Assembly (NCBI GenBank): GCA_023428915.1 | Contig: JAEYWL010000116.1 | Location: 1-9,718 of the forward strand | Direction: 5' to 3' | DNA from: Verrucomicrobiota bacterium | GTDB taxonomy: Bacteria > Chlamydiota > Chlamydiia > Chlamydiales > JAEYWL01 | Length of the DNA stretch: 9,718 nucleotides | Shown: in pieces, positions 1 to 5,748 of the stretch | Layout: every line of letters starts with the position of its first letter | Numbering within the stretch: position 1 is the stretch's first letter | Program-made: the position numbers and the translations under genes | The notes under the pieces: generated by a model | The model's database searches: none | Seen by the model: only the letters and a program-made list of their open reading frames with translations | What the model was told of the DNA's origin: nothing

Positions 1-377
1 CCGTAGCCTTATATTACTGGTGGAGGGGGACTTTGTTTGAAAAGCGGTGGTTATTGAAATTGCTGGTTGTTTCCGTGCTCTTTCCTCAAATCGGCAATCA
101 AGTTGGGTGGGTGAGTGCAGAGATTGGCAGATACCCCTGGATTGTCTATAACCTGCTGCGTATTTCAGAGGGCTTGTCGAAAGCGGTAAAGGCGAACATG
201 GTCTTCGGTTCGATTATTATGTTCAGCATCGTCTATATATTTCTCTTTATCTTATTTGTTTACTTGCTTGATCAGAAGATTCGCCATGGCCCTGACGACC
301 CCACATTAAATGGCGACATGCAGTACAAAAATCTGAAAAAAACCGTTGAGGAAGAAGCTGCAAATGAACTTATCTGA
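1..377 (+). CDS. cydA: Cytochrome bd ubiquinol oxidase subunit I, C-terminal part (5' end outside window)
   Basis: The reading frame is open from base 3, upstream of any start, so this is the C-terminal ~124 residues of a longer protein cut by the window edge. CydA carries the quinol site and the b-type and d-type hemes of the bd-type terminal oxidase in the inner membrane. The visible part has the conserved late-CydA segment GWVSAEIGRYPWIVYNLLR, in which the E-x-GR-x-PW core is diagnostic. It is followed by one strong hydrophobic helix (IIMFSIVYIFLFILFVYLL) and a charged cytoplasmic tail rich in Lys and Glu. The heme ligands and Q-loop lie upstream and cannot be judged. The stop (375-377) lies inside the start of cydB, the usual cydAB arrangement, implying translational coupling and 1:1 synthesis. 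The TTG at 33 is internal and is not a start. Confidence 0.93.
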   Translation, partial: VALYYWWRGTLFEKRWLLKLLVVSVLFPQIGNQVGWVSAEIGRYPWIVYNLLRISEGLSKAVKANMVFGSIIMFSIVYIFLFILFVYLLDQKIRHGPDDPTLNGDMQYKNLKKTVEEEAANELI

Positions 378-1413
378 TATTGTCCCCCCATTGCCAGTTT
401 TGCAATTTATCATTTTTAGTATCTTTGTTGTGCTGTTGACAGGTTATGCGCTGCTGGATGGCTTTGACCTTGGCGTCGGTATTTTGCATATGTTTTCAAA
501 AAAAGACGAAGAACGGCGCCTGATGCTCAACTCTATAGGCCCAGTCTGGGATGGTAATGAGGTGTGGCTGGTCACCGCCGGAGGAGCTTTATTTGCTGGA
601 TTTCCCGATGTATATGCCACGATCGCTTCAGCTTTCTATATCCCTATCATGATTCTTCTTTCAGGCCTAATCTTTCGGGCTGTGGCTATTGAATTTCGCA
701 GCAAGCAGCCCATGGCTTGGTGGCGTTGGATGTGGGATATTCTCTTTACTCTTGCAAGCTTCATTATCGCCTTTTTTTTAGGTGTTGCATTGGGGAATTT
801 AATTCGCGGCATCCCCTTGGATGACACAAAGGAATTTATCGGCAATTTTGATGCATTGATTCATCCCTACGCTATTCTAGTAGGTTTCTTAACAGTGTCT
901 CTCTTTACTATGCATGGCTCCATTTACCTTATGATGAAAACAGAAGGGGAGTTTCATGATAAGATGCGCAAATGGGTAAATCCCTCAATCATCGTATTCA
1001 TGCTCTTCTATGTGTTTACAACTATGGCCACACTAATATTTCAACCCCACATGATTGAAATCTTGCGCACCCGCCCGCAGTTATTTTTAGTGGCTTTGAT
1101 TGACTTGCTAGCGATTGCTTATATCCCGAGAGCTATTTATCGAGGCTGGGATGCTTTGGCGTTTGCCTGTTCATGCTTGAATATTATCTGTCTTATGGCC
1201 CTGTGGGGGTTTGGCACTTACCCGGTCGCTGTGAGAGCTATCAATGACCCTGAAAATTTAAGCCTGACGATTTATAACTCTTCTTCATCAGAATTGACCT
1301 TAAGTATCTTGCTTCTTATGGCCATCATCGGCGTGCCCGTAGTCATAAGCTACACCATTGCGATTTACTATATTTTCAGAGGCAAAGTAAAACTAGACTC
1401 CCATAGCTATTAG
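364..1413 (+). CDS. cydB: Cytochrome bd ubiquinol oxidase subunit II
   Basis: CydB is the second large subunit of the bd oxidase, a multi-helix inner-membrane protein that pairs with CydA; the complex oxidises quinol and reduces O2 with high affinity. The family hallmarks are present near the N-terminus: GYALLDGFDLGVGIL, then SIGPVWDGNEVWLVTAGGA and AGFPDVYATIASAFYIP, followed by RAVAIEFRSK. About eight hydrophobic helices follow. The product is 349 residues, within the family range (330-380). I chose ATG 364 rather than the in-frame TTG at 346, because 364 lies about 10 nt after a GAGGAAG Shine-Dalgarno (348-354) and gives a normal CydB N-terminus. It overlaps cydA by 14 nt. The gene converges with the MORN gene downstream. 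Confidence 0.96.
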   Translation: MNLSDIVPPLPVLQFIIFSIFVVLLTGYALLDGFDLGVGILHMFSKKDEERRLMLNSIGPVWDGNEVWLVTAGGALFAGFPDVYATIASAFYIPIMILLSGLIFRAVAIEFRSKQPMAWWRWMWDILFTLASFIIAFFLGVALGNLIRGIPLDDTKEFIGNFDALIHPYAILVGFLTVSLFTMHGSIYLMMKTEGEFHDKMRKWVNPSIIVFMLFYVFTTMATLIFQPHMIEILRTRPQLFLVALIDLLAIAYIPRAIYRGWDALAFACSCLNIICLMALWGFGTYPVAVRAINDPENLSLTIYNSSSSELTLSILLLMAIIGVPVVISYTIAIYYIFRGKVKLDSHSY

Positions 1414-1418
1414 GAATT

Positions 1419-1459
1419 GGAGCTTTTTGCAAGGAGTCTAATTATATTAAGCTCCTTGC
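1419..1459 (+). terminator. Possible hairpin terminator after cydB (two competing stems)
   Basis: Two alternative stems share one 3' arm six bases after the cydB stop. GGAGCTT (1419-1425) can pair with AAGCTCC (1449-1455), or GCAAGGAG (1429-1436) can pair with CTCCTTGC (1452-1459). Both stems are perfect. No U-run follows, so this is not a canonical intrinsic terminator; it may be a processing or 3'-protecting hairpin. The cydAB operon should end here because the next gene is on the opposite strand. Confidence 0.4.
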
Positions 1460-1481
1460 CCGACTACATTAACTTGTCAAA

Positions 1482-1582
1482 TTTAAACCCGACTTGCTGC
1501 CTTATAATAAGTCATATTCGAAAGTTTTTTCTCTCTAAGAGCTCGAATCTGACTCTTAGAAAGTAGCAAGTTGGGTTTTAAA
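1482..1582. repeat. MITE-like palindromic element, copy A (deleted form)
   Basis: This is an imperfect inverted repeat of about 100 bp flanked on both sides by TTTAAA (1482-1487 and 1577-1582). The left arm reads CCCGACTTGCTGCCTTATAA followed by a TCATATTCGA block. The reverse complement of the right arm reads CCCAACTTGCTACTTTCTAA followed by TCAGATTCGA. The same two arm types occur in copy C (6171-6350) in opposite order, so A and C are related but inverted. Copy A lacks the central hairpin of copy C. There is no ORF for a transposase, which fits a non-autonomous element. The right arm encodes the last residues and the stop codon of the MORN gene. Confidence 0.75.
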
Positions 1583-2716
1583 TGTATAAATATTGCCGCC
1601 ATGCGGTTCGCAATTAGCAAATGATGCTTGGTATTTGTTGCTGTCTTCTCCAGGAATGTCCTTTTCAAAGTGCCCTTCGAATACGTCCCCATTTGCATAG
1701 ACTAAAGTGCCTTTTCCGACCGGGCTGCCCATTTTAAATACCCCTTGGTACTTGTCTCCATTTTTAAATGTATAAGTACCATTTCCGTAGGGTACGCCAT
1801 CTTCAAATTGCCCTTCGTACTTCTCTCCATCTGCAAAAGTTTCGATACCCTTAACTGGGACGTCTTCTTCGAACAGGCCTGTGAATACATCCCCGTTTGC
1901 AAAGGATAAAGTGCCTTCTCCTTGCCGTATACCTTTTTCAAACTGCCCTATGTATTTGTCTCCAGTTAAATCCAATTCGACACCTCTTCCATGAGGAAGG
2001 CCATCCCTAAACTCTCCCTCGAATCTCGTTTTTTCTTCTATATTAGTCCGAATGCCCCATCCATTTAGAAGTCCATTTTTAAACTCTCCTTCCAACCTCG
2101 TTCCATCTGAACAAATTTGGATGCCTTTTCCGTTTGGAAGGCCTTTTTCAACCTTTCCTACGTATTTGTCTCCATTTGGAAGCACACAGCTTTCTATTCC
2201 TAATTCTTCTTCGTATTTGTCTCCATTTGCTAATGTATAGGTACCTTTTCCTTGAGGTACGCCAACCTCAAATTCTCCTTCGTATTTGTCTCCGTTTGCA
2301 AATGTATAGGTACCTTTTCCGTGGGGGAAACTATTTTTTAACCTTTCTGCATAGTTGTCCCCATTTGCAAATGTATAGGCGCCATGGCCATGCATAATGC
2401 CTGTTTTTATCTCTCCTTGATACTTATCTCCATTTGAATAGGTGAGTTCTCCTGTAGTAAGCAGAAAGAGTGCAAAAGAAGAGATCTGCCTATTTAATGA
2501 ACTATCCGTTTCAGAATGGGCTTGTTGAATGTCTTCAGGCTGAATGTTCGACGCGGTGTCTTGTGGAGAAAATGGCGGACTGGAGGTGGTAAACTTCATT
2601 ACTTTAGCTGTTTTTTCATTAAACTCTATCTTTCGCTTCTTTGGTTTGTCAGATGGGGTATTGGCCAGTGGCGGGGTGTAGGCTGGTGGTTGGGGAGGTT
2701 GAACTTTATGTAGCAT
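1556..2716 (-). CDS. MORN-repeat protein with basic low-complexity N-terminus
   Basis: The product has 386 residues. Residues 1-90 are Pro/Ser-rich and low in complexity, with a basic patch KPKKRKI at 24-30 that resembles a monopartite nuclear localisation signal. Residues about 93-379 hold 12-13 tandem MORN repeats of the form NGDKYEGEF-x-x-G-x-P-x-GKGTYTFA. Repeats 4, 12 and 13 are degenerate or shortened. MORN repeats form elongated beta-hairpin sheets, often bind phospholipids or proteins, and are common in eukaryotes and in intracellular bacteria. There is no signal peptide or membrane helix. The start is supported by AAGGG (2725-2729) eight bases upstream. The final seven codons (KTQLATF) and the stop derive largely from repeat copy A. 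It may be co-transcribed with the 775-residue gene upstream. A host-directed role is inference; the biochemical function is unknown. Confidence 0.88.
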   Translation of the reverse strand: MLHKVQPPQPPAYTPPLANTPSDKPKKRKIEFNEKTAKVMKFTTSSPPFSPQDTASNIQPEDIQQAHSETDSSLNRQISSFALFLLTTGELTYSNGDKYQGEIKTGIMHGHGAYTFANGDNYAERLKNSFPHGKGTYTFANGDKYEGEFEVGVPQGKGTYTLANGDKYEEELGIESCVLPNGDKYVGKVEKGLPNGKGIQICSDGTRLEGEFKNGLLNGWGIRTNIEEKTRFEGEFRDGLPHGRGVELDLTGDKYIGQFEKGIRQGEGTLSFANGDVFTGLFEEDVPVKGIETFADGEKYEGQFEDGVPYGNGTYTFKNGDKYQGVFKMGSPVGKGTLVYANGDVFEGHFEKDIPGEDSNKYQASFANCEPHGGNIYTFKTQLATF

Positions 2717-2765
2717 ATTTTATACCCTTAAATTAAAGCTTGTATTGTTCTCTTTCAAACGTAAA

Positions 2766-2861
2766 TCAGGCGACCTTCAATTCTAAATTTTTCGGAGGAG
2801 AAGATACTTGTAGAAATTCCTTGAAGTGTTCGGCAAAGTTCTCTCCAATAAACTTTGCCAT
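2766..2861 (-). CDS. Candidate 31-residue small protein between the two large accessory genes
   Basis: The ATG at 2859-2861 opens a 31-codon frame ending in TGA (2766-2768). The product begins MAKFIGENFAEHFKEFLQ and ends in ELKVA. It starts five bases after the stop of the 775-residue gene, and an AAGGA sequence lies about 12 nt upstream inside that gene's last codons. Residues 4-18 could form an amphipathic helix. A perfect 9-bp inverted repeat (GGCAAAGTT 2832-2840, AACTTTGCC 2851-2859) overlaps its start and could instead be the reason for sequence structure here. No homologue is recognised. It could be a genuine small gene, a remnant, or chance; at this length the sequence alone does not decide. 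Confidence 0.22.
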   Translation of the reverse strand: MAKFIGENFAEHFKEFLQVSSPPKNLELKVA

Positions 2862-2866
2862 AAGAA

Positions 2867-5194
2867 TTAAAATCCTTGTGAAGAAGGAAGTACAAAATTT
2901 GATTGTGCTGCTTGATGAGTTACAAATGCTGTTAATTTACGAGAAATACTTCTTTCATTTTGCAAATTGTCCGCAGTTGCTTCTAGAATGGCAGCCCTTT
3001 CTGCAAGAGTTTTTTCTCTTTCTGCAAGAGTTTTTTCTCTTTCTATAAAAGTTTTTTCTCGTTCTATAAGAGTTTTTTCTCTATCTGCAGAGCTTTCGTT
3101 TTGCAAAGTGCGCACACTTCCATTAATTGCAGAAACTTGTTCCATTATTGCATTTATTTTACTGTCAATTAATGAGCCATTCTCATTTCGCAAAGCAGTA
3201 AGGGCAGTCTCGACAACTGAAATTCTAGTATCAAGTAATTCTAATTTGTTCCCAAACGAACCCAATCGACTATTAATAGATTCTAACAATCCAAAGATTT
3301 TGTTCAAGGAGCTATTAGGGCTTCTTTCTAGCTCGACCCGAAGTGTAGCTGGAGCGGAGCTATCGCTTCCATTTGTTGATAATCTATCGACTAATGAGGG
3401 ATTTGCTGGTCTATTTATAGGGGAAGGGCCTCTACTGCTCACAGTTTGAGAAGCTGCCGGCCTAGCAGCTCGCTTGCCTAACAAGTTGCTCACGGTTTGA
3501 GAAGCTGCTGGCTTAGCAGGTCGCTTAGAGGGGGTGGGATTAACTTCAGATAGCGGCCTAGGCCGCTTAGCGGAGGTGGGATTAGGTGCAGGTAGCCTAG
3601 ATTGCTTGGAGGGGATGGGATTAACTTCAGATAGCGGTCTAGGCCGCTTAGCGGAGGTGGGATTAGGTGCAGGTAGCCTAGATTGCTTGGAGGGGATGGG
3701 GTTAGGTGCAGGCAGTCTAGGCCGCTTATTTGCCTTAGAGACTTTAGGTTGTTGCATAGCAGTAGTACGGGAACAAGTATCAGCAGGCGATGGGCTTCTA
3801 CTGCTGGATGAATCGCTACTTGCAGGGGAAGGGCTTCTACTGAGGGATGAACTGCTGCTTGCAGGGGAAGGGCTCATATTAAAGGGGTCATAAAGCTCTG
3901 CGGAGTCAAGGAGGTTGTTAATAGAAACGAGAGCTGTTCTTTTTCGTTTAAATGAAATATCAATTGTAGGGTAATCTGTGATGGAAGAAGTTTCTTCCTC
4001 TGCTTCTTGCGGCTCTTTCTGTTTTTTTTGAAATTCCTGCCACCAGCTTGTAGAAGTAATCATATTCCATTTTTTATCTGTTAAGCCAGTGAGTCTTTTT
4101 CCTCTGTTTAAAACTTTTATATGCTCTTGTTTTGATACTAAAACCATTTCATCCAAAATACTTTTTCCTAAAACCCTAAGTTGAAAAAGTTTTGTAGCAA
4201 TCTTGTGCGTATTTTTTCTCATCAATACTGTTATAGTTGCTTTGCTTTGCGATGGGTTTTCAATCTTTATAGAATCGGGTTTGAATACCTCAACTTTGCC
4301 ATCTGGCTCCATAGTCCTTATAACAACATCGTTCTCGCTTAAATTATTTACATTTCCCGTAATATTAAAGAAAATAAACGCTCGAGTATTAAAAATTGGA
4401 AAGCGATTGGTTTGAGAAGGGTATGTGCTAGTATGTTTTCTTGCTGAGTCCGTATGTTGTTTAACTGACTCTAAATGGATTGTAGATTTATCAAAATTTT
4501 GAGAAGAAGTAGTTGCTGGAGAATCTTCGTTAGTAAAGGGTAAGGAGTTTGCTGAGATGCTTATAGGCGATGGGCTTCTGCTACTTGAAAAACTACTTGC
4601 AGGCGATGGGCTTCTACTGCTTGAAAAACTACTTGCAGGCGATGGGCTTCTGTTAGAAGTTTCTTCCTCTTCTTCTTGTGGCGCTTTCTTATTTTTTTGA
4701 AATTCCTGCCACCAACTAGTAGAAGTAATCACTGTCCACTTTGTCTTGGATATGCAGCTGGGCTTCTGTCCATTGTTTAAAACAGATACATCCTGTTCTC
4801 TTGGTAAAAAAAACATTTCTTCCAAAATACTTTTTCCTGAAACCATAAGTTGATAAGCTTTTATAGCAATCTGGTGCGCTTGTTTTCTCATCAATACTGT
4901 TATAGTTGCTTTGTTTTGTGATGGGTTTTTTTCAACTACTATAGAATCGGTTTTGAATACCTCAACTTTGCCATCTAGCTCCATAGTCCTTATAACAACA
5001 TCGTTCTCGCTTAAATTATTTACATTTCCCGTAATATTAAAGCCAATTAACGCCCGGTTACTAAAAACAGGAAAGGGTTTGTCTTTAGAAGGATATTTTA
5101 CTTTATATTGCATAGCTGATTCTAAACGAATAGTAGATCTGTCAAAATTTTGAGAAGTTGTTGAGTTAGAGCTTACGCAGCGCATACTATCCAT
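2867..5194 (-). CDS. Unrecognised 775-residue repeat protein: duplicated domain, RS/SP tracts, basic-proline repeats, coiled coil
   Basis: I do not recognise the family. Architecture: a domain at residues about 13-180 is repeated at about 230-403. Each copy opens with SQNF-D-(R/K)-STI and contains a shared NITGNVNNLSENDVVIRTME core that looks beta-rich. Each ends in ITSTSWWQEFQK plus an acidic tail. Linkers at 181-215 and 440-470 carry repeated RSPSPASS units resembling RS/SP phosphorylation tracts. KRKR (416-419) and several KRPR patches look like nuclear localisation signals. Residues about 487-600 are Pro/Lys/Arg repeats. Residues about 625-755 are predicted coiled coil, including five 7-residue EREKTLA-type units. 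There is no signal peptide or membrane helix. The start at 5194 has a GGGG sequence four bases upstream and a plausible promoter at 5242-5271. A host-targeted effector is a plausible but unproven reading. Confidence 0.85.
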   Translation of the reverse strand: MDSMRCVSSNSTTSQNFDRSTIRLESAMQYKVKYPSKDKPFPVFSNRALIGFNITGNVNNLSENDVVIRTMELDGKVEVFKTDSIVVEKNPSQNKATITVLMRKQAHQIAIKAYQLMVSGKSILEEMFFLPREQDVSVLNNGQKPSCISKTKWTVITSTSWWQEFQKNKKAPQEEEEETSNRSPSPASSFSSSRSPSPASSFSSSRSPSPISISANSLPFTNEDSPATTSSQNFDKSTIHLESVKQHTDSARKHTSTYPSQTNRFPIFNTRAFIFFNITGNVNNLSENDVVIRTMEPDGKVEVFKPDSIKIENPSQSKATITVLMRKNTHKIATKLFQLRVLGKSILDEMVLVSKQEHIKVLNRGKRLTGLTDKKWNMITSTSWWQEFQKKQKEPQEAEEETSSITDYPTIDISFKRKRTALVSINNLLDSAELYDPFNMSPSPASSSSSLSRSPSPASSDSSSSRSPSPADTCSRTTAMQQPKVSKANKRPRLPAPNPIPSKQSRLPAPNPTSAKRPRPLSEVNPIPSKQSRLPAPNPTSAKRPRPLSEVNPTPSKRPAKPAASQTVSNLLGKRAARPAASQTVSSRGPSPINRPANPSLVDRLSTNGSDSSAPATLRVELERSPNSSLNKIFGLLESINSRLGSFGNKLELLDTRISVVETALTALRNENGSLIDSKINAIMEQVSAINGSVRTLQNESSADREKTLIEREKTFIEREKTLAEREKTLAERAAILEATADNLQNERSISRKLTAFVTHQAAQSNFVLPSSQGF
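2998..3090 (-). repeat. 21-bp tandem repeats encoding coiled-coil heptads
   Basis: About four to five imperfect copies of a 21-bp unit containing CTGCAAGAGTTTTTTCTCTT (plus-strand reading) lie inside the 775-residue gene. Each codes for one heptad of the EREKTLA/EREKTFI type at residues about 703-735. The unit length matches one coiled-coil heptad, so copy-number change lengthens the coil without a frameshift. Confidence 0.8.
3539..3720 (-). repeat. 81-bp tandem repeats encoding a 27-residue basic-proline unit
   Basis: Two near-identical 81-bp units begin at 3539 and 3620, followed by a partial third. Each unit codes for two related half-units, one with SKQSRLPAPNP and one with SAKRPRPLSEVNP. 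The first unit contains a perfect 16-nt palindrome, AGCGGCCTAGGCCGCT (3552-3567), which differs by one base in the second unit. High identity between units indicates recent expansion. Confidence 0.85.
3986..4507 (-). repeat. Second copy of the duplicated domain region in the 775-residue gene
   Basis: This segment encodes residues about 230-403 and is the paralogous copy of 4655-5158 (residues 13-180). Both begin with SQNF and end with STSWWQEFQK followed by an acidic EEETS tail. Nucleotide identity is uneven: about 90 bases (4281-4370 versus 4953-5042) differ at only one position, while the outer parts have diverged clearly at the protein level. Confidence 0.85.
4558..4650 (-). repeat. 36-bp tandem repeats encoding RSPSPASSFSSS
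   Basis: Two full 36-bp units and a partial third, built on GCAGGCGATGGGCTTCT (plus-strand reading), code for the 12-residue unit RSPSPASSFSSS at residues about 182-210. A related but more diverged set occurs at about 3785-3875 (residues about 440-470). The Ser-Pro and Arg-Ser dipeptides resemble eukaryotic RS/SP phosphorylation tracts. Confidence 0.85.
4655..5158 (-). repeat. First copy of the duplicated domain region in the 775-residue gene
   Basis: This segment encodes residues about 13-180 and is paralogous to 3986-4507. The conserved core is the NITGNVNNLSENDVVIRTME segment followed by DGKVEVFK-x-DSI and PSQ-x-KATITVLMRK. The fold is not recognised. Confidence 0.85.
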
Positions 5195-5393
5195 GATACC
5201 CCGTATAAAAAAGATGCTTATGAAATATTAAATAAAAAGATATTGTAAGATTTATACAAATTAAATGTAAAGTTTTTGTTAATTGTTGATTAAGATTTAT
5301 TTATTTTTATATCAAATTAATCTATAGTTAATTTTTAATAATTAAAGTAATTATCTTGTAATATAGATGTTAATTTAATAATAAAGAGGCACT
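5195..5393. other. AT-rich divergent intergenic region
   Basis: About 200 bases separate the minus-strand 775-residue gene from the plus-strand relic ORF at 5394. The stretch is strikingly AT-rich, with runs of A, T and TTAAT-type words. Apart from the candidate promoter at 5242-5271 I see no gene, RNA or defined operator in it. It probably held promoters for both divergent transcripts. Confidence 0.5.
5242..5271 (-). promoter_or_regulatory. Candidate sigma-70-type promoter for the 775-residue gene
   Basis: On the minus strand a TTTACA (5266-5271) and a TACAAT (5242-5247) are separated by 18 bp. Each matches five of six bases of the TTGACA/TATAAT consensus. Transcription would start near 5235, about 40 nt before the ATG at 5194. 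The surrounding 5195-5393 region is very AT-rich, so chance matches are easy. Confidence 0.4.
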
Positions 5394-5699
5394 ATGGGTT
5401 ATACTAGTTCCTTCTCGTATTCTCCTTAGTCATGGATAGAAAGTCACTCTGATAAACAAGTTATTGAAAAACTCAATAGAGAGCTTGTTTTTTTACAGGA
5501 TTTAGCGAGAGATGGCTCAAAAAACGTTAATCAGGGAACGGGCAAGGGCATGGGCAAGGAAATGAATTATGCAAGACGTTCAATATTCAAGGCCCGCGGG
5601 GTCGGCAGAAATTATTCAATTTGCGCGCCATTTTTCACAGCCTTGCAGGGTTCTAATACGATCTTCCTAATCCTGTTATTTAAACCCGACTTATTATAA
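5394..5699 (+). pseudogene. Relic ORF with amber codon at position 12, ending in repeat copy B
   Basis: ATG 5394 follows an AAAGAGG ribosome-binding site (5382-5388) at normal spacing and reads MGYTSSFSYSP, then TAG (5427-5429). The same frame continues for about 89 sense codons (for example KQVIEKLNRELVFLQDLARD) to TAA at 5697-5699. That length is unlikely by chance in such AT-rich sequence. The only ATG codons after the amber codon are far downstream (5550, 5562), so this looks like a decayed gene. The C-terminal codons (FKPDLL, stop) come from repeat copy B, so the original 3' end was probably lost or replaced there. The family is not recognised. Alternatives are a short 11-residue leader peptide or stop read-through, both less likely. 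Confidence 0.42.
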
Positions 5700-5719
5700 G
5701 GTAGCAAGTTGGGTTTAAA
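5679..5719. repeat. MITE-like palindromic element, copy B (minimal form)
   Basis: TTTAAA (5679-5684) followed by CCCGACTT pairs with AAGTTGGG followed by TTTAAA (5714-5719), giving a near-perfect 14-bp stem. The inner bases ATTATAAGGTAGC match the ends of the longer copies A and C. It looks like a copy that lost nearly all internal sequence. It carries the stop of the relic ORF at 5394-5699 and lies just beyond the end of the 138-residue gene. Confidence 0.7.
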
Positions 5720-5748
5720 AAAAACGGCATTTAGCCTAGGGTTTAGGC
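5716..5748 (-). terminator. Possible terminator for the small membrane-protein gene
   Basis: Reading the minus strand, GCCTA pairs with TAGGC around the stop codon (plus coordinates 5734-5748) and is followed after about nine bases by a run of eight T residues (plus-strand A-run ending near 5724). The stem is short and set back from the T-run, so the call is weak. It would end the PHP-folC-138-residue transcript. Confidence 0.3.

Noticed and set aside
346..363. TTG at 346 as the cydB start
   Set aside because: It would put the GAGGAAG ribosome site inside the coding region and add residues absent from normal CydB N-termini; ATG 364 fits better.
1483..1698. Open frame of 71 codons on the minus strand over the MORN gene end
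   Set aside because: It overlaps the MORN repeats in another frame and runs through repeat copy A; the MORN frame has clear domain support and a ribosome site.
3552..3567. 16-nt perfect palindrome AGCGGCCTAGGCCGCT as a regulatory site
   Set aside because: It lies inside a coding tandem repeat, is not preserved in the sister unit, and is explained by codons for the KRPRPLS segment.
2967..3893. Two long plus-strand frames (2967-3449 and 3534-3893) opposite the 775-residue gene
   Set aside because: They are antisense images of the tandem repeats; their residues simply mirror the repeat units, and no ribosome site or known domain supports them.
5427..5429. Recoding of the amber codon (pyrrolysine or programmed read-through)
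   Set aside because: There is no recognised protein family, no visible downstream recoding element, and the frame ends in an inserted repeat; gene decay is simpler.
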